A DNA stretch of 64,000 nt, taken from contig JAKOGH010000854.1 in NCBI GenBank assembly GCA_024811115.1, positions 51,216 through 115,215 on the forward strand, read 5' to 3'. The stretch comes from Terana coerulea. Its lineage: Eukaryota > Basidiomycota > Agaricomycetes > Polyporales > Phanerochaetaceae. Made by a program: the position numbers and the translations under genes. Under the pieces are notes generated by a model that was not told the DNA's origin, made no database searches, and worked only from the letters and a program-made list of their open reading frames with translations. Of this stretch, positions 12,051 to 22,107 are shown piece by piece (the stretch's first letter is position 1; each line of letters starts with the position of its first letter).

Positions 12051-13226
12051 TAAGCTCGAGACTATCTGCACCATCTTGCGACGATCTCTTATTGCTCCAC
12101 CTGTTCTACCCAAAACATCCATCTACCCTTTTGCCCGGTCCGTCTTGTACAGGAGGATCGTGTAGATTGAGTTTCGAACCCTAAACCCTAAGACACCTGA
12201 CCGTAATCACCCGCAGAGGACGGCCCGTGAACTTCGGTATTAACCATCCCCCTGTGTCATTACCCTGTGCACACACGATTAGTTACCCATTAGTACCCCG
12301 TTGATCCAACTCAACGGTTCTGAGCTTCATCTTGGAGAGCTGTTGTCACAAATTTCCCTCAGCGCTAGTCTACAGCGCTTAGAGTGTAACATCAAGTCAC
12401 GGGACACGTTACCCAGTCGTCACAACAGCATTACAAGATGCTGATCAGTTGGCCATGCATCGACGCATGGTTATCCCGGGATATGCCTCATACGGACATA
12501 GGATCATGGACTCAGTTCTGGATTCGTTCTAGACTATGACCTCACTATGAGGTCACTATGACATTGTGTACTAGTAGTATACAGTAGCTAGATTAGAACA
12601 TCTAGATAGTGTTGATGTTAGCATGATAGCTAGGTCAGGATCTGATAAAGGAGTTAGAGCGGTGGTATGCTCTGGAGCCTTAGTCAGACATCACCTGACT
12701 GTATCAGTCAGCATATGGTATTGGAGGTCTTAGATAGTGTCTGGGGTCCCTCTACACATGTATATAAGGAGGCTGGTCTGTGGGCTAAACCCCAGACTCA
12801 ACAACATTGTTGATTCATATCCACTCTACTAGCTCTACTCAAGCCCCTCTGCTTTCCCCACCTATTTCAAGTCATCCCAGCAGGTAAGTATTGTAGTTTT
12901 GTGATAGCTGTACCTTAGACACCCTAACCCGGTGTTCTTTGATTGGCTGGGAACCTTTGGTGCACCCTTGGGTGTGGGAAGCTAGTAAAAGCGGTAATCG
13001 GAAGGCAAGACAGGCGCTCTTTGGGCTCGTGTCCCTTAGAGTCAAGCTGCAACCGAGAAGTCAGTAGATCGCAGTGGGATCAGACAGCAGAACACTGGTA
13101 ACCCGTAGTCGTATCAGTAGTAGCACGTGCTATGAACTGATATCCCTCTAAGACAACGTCTACCCTTGTGCTCTTCATTTCGGTTGAAGAGTATTGCAGG
13201 TTGCCTAGAACAGGCTTCATTCGTGT
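12051..13226. other. leader region of the Gypsy element
   Basis: This is untranslated sequence between the 5' LTR and the first gag-like frame. I see no clear primer-binding site. A short CCCTAAACCCTAA stretch near 12180 is too short to be telomeric. No frame of note. Confidence 0.5.
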
Positions 13227-13993
13227 ATGGCTGGAGGCAAAACTTGCCCTTGTATAGGACAACCCCATCATTTCTCCACAACTCGTGGGAGATCGATCTA
13301 TCAGAAACACGACGGCAAGTGGTATTCGTGCCGCAACCCTAGGTGCATTCACAAAGACGCCAATTCAAAGGACAAGTGTGAAACTTGCTCAGTAGACTTA
13401 GAAACTAAACGCAAGTACTCATCATACTACGTGAAAGCTGACGATACTGCGATTGATCCACCCACTCCCGCAGTTGTCTCTCAGCTGTTACCTGTTGATT
13501 TTCGAACCCTGCGTGCTCCAGCTCCTATCATTCCCGAATCCGAAGGCGAGAAGTCGTCGCCCAATAAAGAGAATGAGGACCACGACGACGGAGACGCCCT
13601 TTACCCGATCACACTGAGCGTGTTGAATTCTTCCAGATAGCTGATGCTATGGCCACTGCTACCTTGAACGCTACAGGCCTGGAGACGAATTACTCCAAGC
13701 CTTGTGCTTGCGTCGACTTGAACCACAATAATCTGATGCTTGAAAACAGGCTCATCTATTTTTATTTCCTAGAAGGCACGACTATAACAAGGGAATGCTC
13801 TGAGCAACCCTGTTCACATGCTGGAGGAAAGTCAACATGCCAACGTTGTGGAATTCGCACTCCAGGAGCCCTAAATGAGATGAGTGGTGGCAAGCAACCG
13901 AAAGACCAGCCGGCCGGAGGACCCTCCTTTGAGGTAACAGCTGAGGTGGAGGCGGTGGTCCCAAGGTGGAGGTTGAGGAAATCGAGATTGTGA
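13227..13993 (+). pseudogene. Cys/His-rich N-terminal part of the element's first ORF
   Basis: Two adjacent frames, 13227-13640 and 13649-13993, each carry the same zinc-ligand pattern. The pattern is CxC, then H five residues after the second C, then 21-24 residues, then Cx4C, xH, x6-8, CxxC. In the first frame the residues are C7, C9, H14, C35, C40, H42, C51, C54. In the second they are C19, C21, H26, C50, C55, H57, C64, C67. The frames differ, so a shift separates them. The duplicated module precedes the capsid-like region; its role is unknown to me. Confidence 0.7.
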
Positions 13994-14099
13994 CAATGAT
14001 GACGATGATAACAAACGCGATTGCAATAGTCTGGCGAACAAGCCGAACACCTTTGACGGAAGCCAGAAAGATTGGGAAGCCTGGTGGAAGCAAATCAGG

Positions 14100-14830
14100 T
14101 TGAACATCTTTGTGAACCACTACAAAAGCTCTGATTAGATCGAGCGAAAATCACATTTGTTCTGTCCTACATGCAGGGTGGATCAGCCGAAGAGTGGGCT
14201 GAAGCCTATCTCGAAAGCACCGATTTTGCACGCGCGAGATTGGAGTGTTTTCCAAGAGCATCTGGTTAAGCAATTCTCACACAACCGACACTTGGACGCC
14301 TTGCAGAAGCTGAAGGAGCTGAAGCAGGGAAATATGAGTGTTTGAGAGTTCAGAACGCTGGTATCAAAATGTACACCTCCCGCGACAGGGTACAGCTCGC
14401 TTCAGGAGCAGCTTGACCAGCAGCCAGTAATCTTCATTGACTACCTCGACGAAGCACTTCAGAAGCGAGTCTTCGATGCAGTCTGAAGTCGAGAAGATGT
14501 TCCAAAGCGGTACTTGGCATACATGTGTATCGCCAAAAATGTGGATGAGAACCAGAGGAGGCACTACCAGCGCCAGAAGAACCTCGAGGGCAGTCAGTCC
14601 CACAAACCGGCTCCTAAGCCGCAAACTCAAAGTCAGGGCGCCGGCAGCGCTCCACAGACCCAAGCGCTTTGACAAGATTGTCGAGATGGAACCGGCATAA
14701 CCTACGGAGGGGCCGGCCAACCAATGAACCTAGACAGAGCCCGGAAGGAAGGGCTTTGTTTCAATTGTCATCAGAAGGGACACCTGTTGCGCTGACTGTC
14801 CCATGCTGAAGCAACCTCGTCAGTGCGCAG
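14100..14830 (+). pseudogene. gag (capsid and zinc knuckle), decayed
   Basis: The segment QGGSAEEWAEAYLES near 14175-14220 is typical of retrotransposon gag capsid. Near 14755 the zinc knuckle reads CFNCHQKGHLLR, but the fourth ligand cysteine is replaced by a TGA stop, followed by further shifts. Frame changes occur throughout. In an active element this product forms the virus-like particle and binds the RNA template. Confidence 0.8.
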
Positions 14831-15455
14831 CGTCTCCACAGACCTTTCTGATGAGAAGGACGATAAGCCCAAGCCGTCATTGGCTCAAGCTGATTCGTTC
14901 CCTGATGGAATGGAGGAACACATTCATTGTGTGGTTGAATTCTCGTTCATGAAACTTCTCAAGGGTTTTCAGGCGGCTCAAGCGAAAGCACAGACATGAA
15001 GAGCCTAGAATTATTTCTCAACTACTGTTGTATCATAGTGTTAGACAAGTCATCACAATGTTATTCTGAAGGGGCATCTGCTGAGCAGCGTGGCGGTTCA
15101 ACACCGTGCTTAATTTCCCATTTATTACTAGAAAACACGCCTGCACCAACAGTAGAGAAAGAATCTGCGCCAAAAACCAAATGGGTGAGAGAAGTCCTAT
15201 GGACTCCGGTGTGGATCCATCAGTGGACCACGTCACGATGCCGAAGCGGCTGTTAAGATTCTGGAAGGATGGGTGCATGCAAAGCGTCAGGTAGATGCCA
15301 TGCTAGCAAGCGCCTAAAATATTGCTTCTATGTCATGAGACGAAGCAACTATATACCTTTCAGAACTAAAAACTGCTTGAGATACATCCGAGGCCAAAAG
15401 GCAATCAGATTGATGTCCCAATGATTGTCACTACATTGGACTTCTCTGAATCCTT

Positions 15456-15780
15456 TTGGTAAAAGCTCTGCTAGACTCTGGATGCACTGGATCTTTGATT
15501 AATCAAACATTTGTACAGGAACATGGCATTGCAACGACCAAATTGCCTGTTCCAATCCCAGTATACAATGCCAACGGCAGTCATAATGTCAGAGGTCCGA
15601 TCACAGAATGTGTCGATCTCAGAGTTAAGATCCAGGATCACGTGGAATGAATGTCATTCGCTGTCACAAACCTTGGGAATACTTCCATTTTCCTCGGTTA
15701 TGAGTGGTTAGAATTACACAACTCATCAATCAACTGGAAAGATCGCACACTCCAGTTCGATAGATGTCCAGCCACTTGTG
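15456..15780 (+). pseudogene. retroviral-type aspartic protease domain
   Basis: LLDSGCTGSLI near 15470 contains the D-S-G catalytic triplet of Ty3/Gypsy proteases. It is followed by the spacer region ending FLGYEWLELHN near 15720. A TGA after KIQDHVE at 15648 breaks the polyprotein. The domain would cleave gag-pol. Confidence 0.85.
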
Positions 15781-16109
15781 ATTATGTACAACGCCTAATT
15801 GGCATTGAGGATGACGAACACGAAATTCCAAATGATCTGGAGGCTCATCTTGAGGAGAGGGAACAAATCTTTGTTTTTGACTGGCAACGCTACGTCACAA
15901 CAGGAGGCGCTCACATCCGTGCTAAAACCAACGTGGCTATAGATCTGGCAATCGAAGAAAACGCTAAGAAAGCAAAGAAACCCTTTAAGGAACTTGTCTC
16001 TGAGCACTATCACGAGTACAAAGACGTCTTTGCTAAAGAAAACTTCGATTCACTGCCAGAACGATGCTCGTAGGATCACACAATTGAGCTGACGCCAGGC
16101 ACTACACCG

Positions 16110-16900
16110 GTTGGAGGAAAATCGTACCCTTACACGCTAGACAAACAGAAAGCGCTGGATGACTTCTTAGAAGAGAACCTTCGATCCGGACATATCCGTC
16201 CTTCTAAGTCATCCTGGGCAGCTCTGTTCTTCTTTGTCAAAAAGAAAGATGGCTCGCTTCGACTAGTACAGGACTATCGCAAGCTTAACGATTTAATGAT
16301 CAAAAATCGTTACCTACTTCCTCTGATCCAGGAACTGGTAGACAAGCTGAAAGGGTCCAAGTACTTCACAAAGTTAGACATCAGATAGGGCTACAACAAC
16401 ATTCGGATCAAGGAAGGTGACAAAGAGAAGGCAGCGTTCATCACAAACCGTGGACTCTTCGAACCCCTAGTCATGTTCTTCGGTCTCACCAATTCGCCAG
16501 CCACGTTCCAAACAATGATAAATGACATCTTCCAAGATCTGATCCAGGAAGGACACGTGATGGTTTACATCGACAACATCATGATCTATACCAAGGATCT
16601 GGAAGAACATCGTCGCATTGTGCAATAAGTTCTGGACGTAATGCGGGAACACTGGTTGTACCTCAAGGCAGAGAAGTGCAAATTCGAACGGCTTGAGATT
16701 GAGTACCTCGGCATGATCATCTCCAAAGGACAAGTCCAAATGGATCCAGTCAAAGTAAAAGGCGTCAGGAAATGGCCGAAGCCTACGTGCAAACGGGACA
16801 TTCAGGCGTTCCTTGGCTTTACTAACTTCTACCGACGATTCATCAAAGACTTCAGCAAGATTGCGAAGCCGCTCACCTCCCCTCACCGGCAACGCCACAT
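16110..16900 (+). pseudogene. reverse transcriptase domain, catalytic motif mutated
   Basis: LRSGHIRPSKSSWAALFFFV, KKKDGSLRLVQDYRKLN, FGLTNSPATFQ, EYLGMIISKGQ and FLGFTNFYRRFIKDF are all standard Ty3/Gypsy RT blocks. The active-site box, normally YxDD, reads YIDN at 16566-16577, so the second aspartate is lost by a G-to-A change. A TAG stands where the family has tryptophan (16386-16388). A further TAA follows the RT core near 16626. The domain cannot be active. Confidence 0.92.
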
Positions 16901-16904
16901 TCGT

Positions 16905-17374
16905 ATGGAACCCTGAGCAAGCCAAAGCCTTCAAAGAACTCAAGAACTGCATCTGTTCTGCTCCAGTTCTAGCAATGCCCACAGATGAGGACAAATTCCG
17001 GATTGAATGTGACGCCTCTGACTTCGCCCTATGGTGCAACCTCGAACAACACCAGGACGGCAAATGGAAGCCTGTCGCATTTCTTTCTAAAGTGTTCACA
17101 GCCACCGAGCGCAACTACGAGATCTACGATAAAGAACTCATGTCTATCATGTCAGCACTTGACGAATGGCGCCCAGTACCTAATGGGCGCTTGGCAGGAC
17201 TTCAAGATCTGGACAGATCACAAGAACTTGGAGTACTTCCGGAAGCCACAGAAGCTGAACCGACGGCAAGCTCAATGGTGTGCTGAACTTGCCAAGTATC
17301 ATTTTCTGCTTCAGCACAAACCCGGTAGAACCAATGGAAAGTCAGATGGACTCTCACCGACAGTCTGGATATGA
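16905..17374 (+). pseudogene. RNase H domain
   Basis: FRIECDASDFALWCNLEQ at 16995-17050 contains the first catalytic aspartate of the RNase H fold. FLSKVFTATERNYEIYDKEL and, after a frame change near 17170, KIWTDHKNLEYF, then KPGRTNGKSDGLS complete the domain and connection. It is fused to RT in the usual Ty3/Gypsy order. It is broken by the frameshift. Confidence 0.9.
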
Positions 17375-17599
17375 GAATGGAAAAGACGATAACACAGACA
17401 TTGTAGTACTAAAACCAGAACACTTTTGTGAACTGTTCCTACGTAGTATAGATCAGCACATGCTCGATGGACCAGCAACAGAATGGCTTGTAGATATTAA
17501 AAAGCATAAAGCCAATAAGAACAAAGTAGTTACAATAGCACTGGCAAAGAAGGAGACAGACTGGAAGGAAGATGAAGAGGGATTGGTTACCTGGAAGAT

Positions 17600-18370
17600 C
17601 ATATCTATGTTCCGTACATCGGAAACTTCAGCGAACAGATCATCAAGCATTACCACGACTCATACCTCATCGGACACCCAGGCCAACACAAAACCCACGA
17701 GTTGATCACGCGCAACTACTGGTTGCCACGCATTCGCGGAGACATTAGGAAGTACGTCAAAGGATGTGTCAACTGTTAGAAGACCAAAGTTCACACCAGA
17801 TCCAAACTCGGTCCAGCTCCATCCAAAACGAAATTGCCTCTCGACCCTGGGAAATCATCTCTGTCAACAAAATCAGTCCACTCCCTCATCGCTAGGATTC
17901 AATGCTATCATTGTGATTGTTTGCATGTTTTCCAAACAGATAATCTGTATTCCCTCCACAATCAAGCTCAACGTGCAAAGATGGAGCAAAATCCTAAGTG
18001 ACCATGTTGTCGCCCATCACGGCATCCTGCGGAAGATTGTTAGCGATTAAGAAGCAGAGTTCAAGAATGAGTACATATCTGAACTCTATAAGTCTCTGGG
18101 AATCAAAGCCAATGCATCCACGGCCTATCATCCAGCAGACCGACGGTCAGTGAACAGATTAATGCTGAAGTCGAATAGTACCTCCGACTCTTCATCAACT
18201 ACCGACAGTCCGATTAGGCCAAGTGGCTACCCCTTGCATCATTCTTGTACAACAACAAGGTCAACAGCTCCACCGAACAAACACCATTCTTCGTCAATAA
18301 GGGTTACCACCCCAACTCCAGAAATGAACCCTATCGGAGTAAGAAGGAGATTGTGAGAGACTTTGTGGAT
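17600..18370 (+). pseudogene. integrase, zinc-binding and catalytic core, decayed
   Basis: HYHDSYLIGHPGQHKTHELI and KGCVNC form the HHCC zinc domain (about 17650-17780). The core follows as frames with WEIISVNKISPLP near 17850, KIVSD near 18040 and STAYHP near 18120. The first catalytic aspartate of the DDE triad is asparagine here. In-frame TAG/TAA codons appear where the family has glutamine, arginine or tryptophan. Function is lost. Confidence 0.85.
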
Positions 18371-18699
18371 CAAAAGAAATCAGTATGGGAAGAAACACAG
18401 GTGGCCATCGGATTGGCATAGGAGACAATAAAACGATTTCATGACCGGAGTGGAAAGGGAAAACACGTGAATACAAGCCAGGAAACCTTGTTTGGCTTGA
18501 AGGGACCAACATCACCACTGATCAACCAATGAAGAAGCTTGACAACAAGCGCTACAGCCCGTTCAAAGTTAAACAAAAACACGACGCCTCCGGCTTACGA
18601 ACTTAAACTTCCTAAAGCGTGGAGAAAGATTTATCCCACGGTTAATGAGATGTGGCTCTCACCATTCCAAGAACCCTCCTTTGAGTCCCAAGCATGTGA

Positions 18700-18916
18700 A
18701 CCTGAAGTACCCAATCTGATCGATGGACAAGAGGAACATGAGGTCGAAGAGATCCTAGATGCTAAGTTGGATAAAGGAATTCTCAAATGTAAGGTTCTAT
18801 GGAAGCACAAAACCGGTCCGCGCAAGTACACATGGGAACCCCGATTCAACCTTACCTACTGCCAGAATCTCATCAATGCCTTCTATAAGCACGTACCAGG
18901 CGCGCTCGTCCTTTGA
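18700..18916 (+). pseudogene. C-terminal chromodomain of the integrase
   Basis: The segment EHEVEEILDAKLDKGILKCK, VLWKHKTGPRKYTWEPRFNL at about 18735-18855 is a chromodomain. It has the aromatic-cage region and the WEP motif near its end. The frame is open and stops at 18916. In chromoviruses this module is thought to steer integration towards particular chromatin. It places the element in the chromovirus lineage common in fungi. Confidence 0.9.
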
Positions 18917-19065
18917 CTATTCAAATTCCCCTGTCGTGTTTCAACCCAACACCAATCAGTGCATCGGACATATCGGTTCAAGGCTATACAATTGGGAAAT
19001 AGGTTGTACAGATCGAGATGCTGAGTTCCATAGATCACGCGGATGAGATCCTTAGAGAGGGGTTA

Positions 19066-19385
19066 TGTCATGAACTTCTGAGCATCTCTAAGAGTATTCT
19101 TTTCATTTCCATTGTCTTCTGCCCCTATCTATTGTTCTTTCATCGATACTTGTAGTTTCCGTATGTTTCTCTATTGTTCTGGACCGGCTCTAGTATATAT
19201 ACGAGGATACTAGGTGGTACTGTACAGTTTAGGACTACACATGTATAAGTAGCTACTGCCTGCAACAGAGAAAGCCAGTCTTGAGCTGGTCTGTTCCCCA
19301 GTTAGTTACTTGGAGACTGCACCGCTATTTCCATCCTCAGTTGAGAGCTTTGCACCTGGTACAGTTGTACTAGTTGTTGTTGACA
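19066..19385 (+). repeat. 3' LTR
   Basis: This 320-bp copy of the LTR ends at TTGACA and is followed directly by the CAAAA target duplication and the continuation of ACOX exon 1. Differences from the 5' LTR are mainly transitions plus a few short indels. Confidence 0.93.
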
Positions 19386-20814
19386 CAAAAGCAGTGGGCT
19401 CAGCATAGAGTAAGTAAAAATATTGTTCACTCACCCATGAGCTCACGGCGGCCATCCCAGACCTCATAGAGTGACATTGCGACTTGCAGTCCACGCTTCT
19501 GAAGCATGCAGTGCGACCCAATCCTCTACCTCGATATCGGCTGCCACCACATCCTGGTTTCCCACCTTAATCTCTTCCTCGGCACCCTCATTCCCTTCTC
19601 AAGTCGCGACCTGAGTTGTCCTCCGTCGTGTCGGCTGGGCTCCATTTCCAGCTTTTTTGGGGGCTTAATCTTGACTGAAGTCAGGCACGGGCTCGACATT
19701 CTGAACATGGAGACGACAGCAACAAAGGTCAAGGACGGCTTTGTGTTGCACACCCCTACCCCCACCGCCGCCAAAGTGCGCCCTTCGCACTCTATCGTAT
19801 CTTCCGCACGCACTAATATGAATGATTTTTCACCAAGATTCATGCCACCGACCACGCTGATTCCTGGCCACCCAAAGATGGGTATAGTTTTCGAAGCTGG
19901 TCGTCAAAGGGCAGGAACGAGGTGTTCATCCTTCTTGGTCACTCTCCCAGATGAACATGGCATGTGCGAGGGAATCCGGTCAAAACGGTTACCGCCACGC
20001 TCTGGAACCTTTCCTCTCGATTTTGCTATAACCACCTTCGACCACGCTCTTCTTCCTCTGTCCTCGTTCCTCGGACAGTCGACCGATACACCGCGCTGAC
20101 GCCCAGGCCTTGCTGCAGAAGTACATATTGCGGATTCACATCGTCACCTTGTCCAATCCTGCCGTCATGTGCAGCGGTGCAAAGCTTCGTGGCAACTATC
20201 GGGGTCGACTACTCGTATCGCAGATACGTCAAGGAAAAAGGTGCTGAGACCTTTCCCATCATTACGTTTCACACTCAACAGCTCCCATGCTGTACGCTAC
20301 TGCTGTCGCGTCACGTCTTAAACACATGGTCTCAGCATGCCGTTGACTAGTTCATGGCCCCTGGGAAGGACCCTCGGCCTCGGAATGGCATCGCCGCCAT
20401 GTTCAAGGTGACGGCGTGTAGGCTTATGCCGAGCTGTGCTCAGCAAGTCGAAGAACGCTTAGGGGCGCAGGGGACATTCGGACATAACCTAGTCAGCCAA
20501 ATTGAGGTGCGTCAAAGCCTTTCTGTTCCGGAGTGTTTTCGTTTACCCTACCTTGCACGTAGATGGATACTAGGAGTGCAGCAATAGGGGATGGAGATGT
20601 GCTTGTGCTCTGCATCCAGCCCTTCTCCAAGCTCCTCATCGGTCGTTATGTGCTCTCAGACCTGACCCATACCGACACTCTCTTGTCTCACCACGCTGGG
20701 CTGGCGTCATGTCCTTGTCCAGAAACTTCGTCTCGACACTGCCCAAGGGTCATCGCAACCCAGGCTTCAATAATGTTCTCCTACCACAGGCAGAGCTGGC
20801 TGTTGATGCGCTGG

Positions 20815-22105
20815 TAAGCACTCTGAGCGCAGAAACCCCAGAAATTGCCTTTTTGTCACTACGCTCTATGATCGCACTAAGACCCCGGACACCACCCCCA
20901 AAGCCCCGAGCCATCGATGTCCCCAAACTACTCTCCCCAAGATACCTTGTAACAGCGCCCCTCCGTTGCGTCAGTCCAGAGCCTGTGCAATCCCTCGCAA
21001 CAGGCAGTGCGGTCACCAGCCCGAAAAATGTAGGCCACGTGAGCCCCGGCGAGCTCCTGCCCTGGATTTAGGCACATACCTAACTATGACCAAGACAGCG
21101 GCACTGCGTTGTGCACCACCCCACAAGTCATTCCCGCCCAGGGTGCACGGACGATACCTAACCGGTCCCGCACTGTGTTTCATAGGTGCTCAGTGCTTGT
21201 GTGGCGCACGGCATATCCCTGGTTAGTGTATCCTAACTCGGTCTTTCCTTATCCATACCACTTTTGTATTCAAACCACTCCTTCATTCTCTCTCGGACGC
21301 GGTCTATTAGCTCTGGCTGTTAGGTACCAGGCCCATATAAATACTCTGTATATACTTTCTGCAAATACAAGTTATCTTTCCCCCTCTTCACGCCCCCGCT
21401 CACGTGTTAAGACTACAAGCACATTGGTGCTTCTTAGGTATCCCGCTCGCGTCTAGTACTCATCTCGCTTGTTGGCTGTGGGGTCTGACTCAACGTCAGA
21501 GTCTTGCCCCGTCCCCTCGTACGTCGTCTTCGAAGTCTCTCAGCTTCGGTGCTCTCTCGCTCGGTCCCTGTTACAAACCTCGCCCCGACCGTTACCTCCC
21601 CGAGGTCTTGGTCCCGACTCCTGCTGGCACTCCGGCCGGCAGAGTTGAAGTGATGTCCCCACTCACACATAAAACCGCTCCCCGACTCGGTGCTTTGGCC
21701 CGAGCCCACTGTCTGTTGGATTAGGGTTAGGTGATTGCACCCGAGGCGTGGTGCAGCATATCACCACGCATATACTCCCATTTCTACCTTGCCGGTACTG
21801 CCCTTTCTTGTGTAGGTAGTAGTCAAACACTGAATTATATGTGCTGACATGACTCTACAGCGGGCTCCTAAATCTGCTTATATACCACAACATTGTCTAG
21901 TCTTTGGTATATCACTTGACTTTGACTGACAAGTCCAGACACCTTGTGAAGTGATGTCTTCCAGCTTGTCTAAATACTGCACAGGACACAGATGCTGTTT
22001 GCAGCAAGAGTATCTCACTTGATGAGTGGGCACTCCTAGTTTTGTTTGAACTACTGCTATGGTATGCACTCATATCATCTCAGCCTCCAATTGTCAGCTA
22101 CTTAG
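20815..22105. other. unclassified DNA between truncated ACOX and desaturase copy 2
   Basis: Sequence here no longer matches the ACOX duplicate. A TATAAATA box near 21335 and the following pyrimidine-rich stretch look like a polymerase II promoter, possibly of an LTR-element remnant, but no second LTR was found. The short frames at 21404-21724 give no known family. The first exon of the downstream desaturase copy should lie here and is not recognisable. Confidence 0.35.
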
Positions 22106-22107
22106 AG

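Larger units (their letters stand above)
11737..19385 (+). mobile_element. Ty3/Gypsy chromovirus retrotransposon, full length but inactive
   Basis: LTRs at 11737-12050 and 19066-19385 begin TGTCATGAAC and end TTGTTGACA. The element is flanked by the 5-bp duplication CAAAA (11732-11736 and 19386-19390). The order gag, protease, reverse transcriptase, RNase H, integrase, chromodomain is that of Ty3/Gypsy chromoviruses. A purine-rich stretch (AGAGAGGGG) just before the 3' LTR is the likely polypurine tract. The coding region is broken by many stops and frameshifts. The two LTRs differ at numerous positions, mostly transitions, so the insertion is not recent. Confidence 0.95.
7585..20814. repeat. 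segmental duplication, unit 1 (ACOX pair, with insertions)
   Basis: After removing the hAT-type element (10593-11624 plus one target copy) and the Gypsy element (11737-19385 plus one target copy), this block is collinear with 36156-40690. The offset stays at 28570-28571 bp over the first 3.0 kb, so almost no net indel has accumulated there. The left border lies within a few bases of the stop codon of the minus ACOX. The right border lies inside the last exon of the plus ACOX. Confidence 0.85.
11628..20814 (+). pseudogene. acyl-CoA oxidase-like, duplicate 1 (plus member), split by Gypsy element
   Basis: Exon 1 starts at 11628 (MPPDFTADILKHWTYLKR) and is cut after AYDRA by the retrotransposon at 11737-19385. 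It resumes at 19386 and continues through exons homologous to the intact-order copy at 39158-41016. Seen are GCHHILVSHLNLFLGTL, GHGLDILNMETTAT, GVHPSF-type and ITFHTQQ segments, and the last exon starting at 20563. An extra base near 11705 in exon 1 and several shifts between 19590 and 20350 add to the damage. Similarity to the other copy stops at about 20814, inside the last exon, so the C-terminal 100 or so codons are missing. It is plainly non-functional. It is more diverged from its partner than the minus member is. Confidence 0.88.

Noticed and set aside
12170..12195. Telomere-like CCCTAAACCCTAA
   Set aside because: Two units only, inside a retrotransposon leader; not a telomere.
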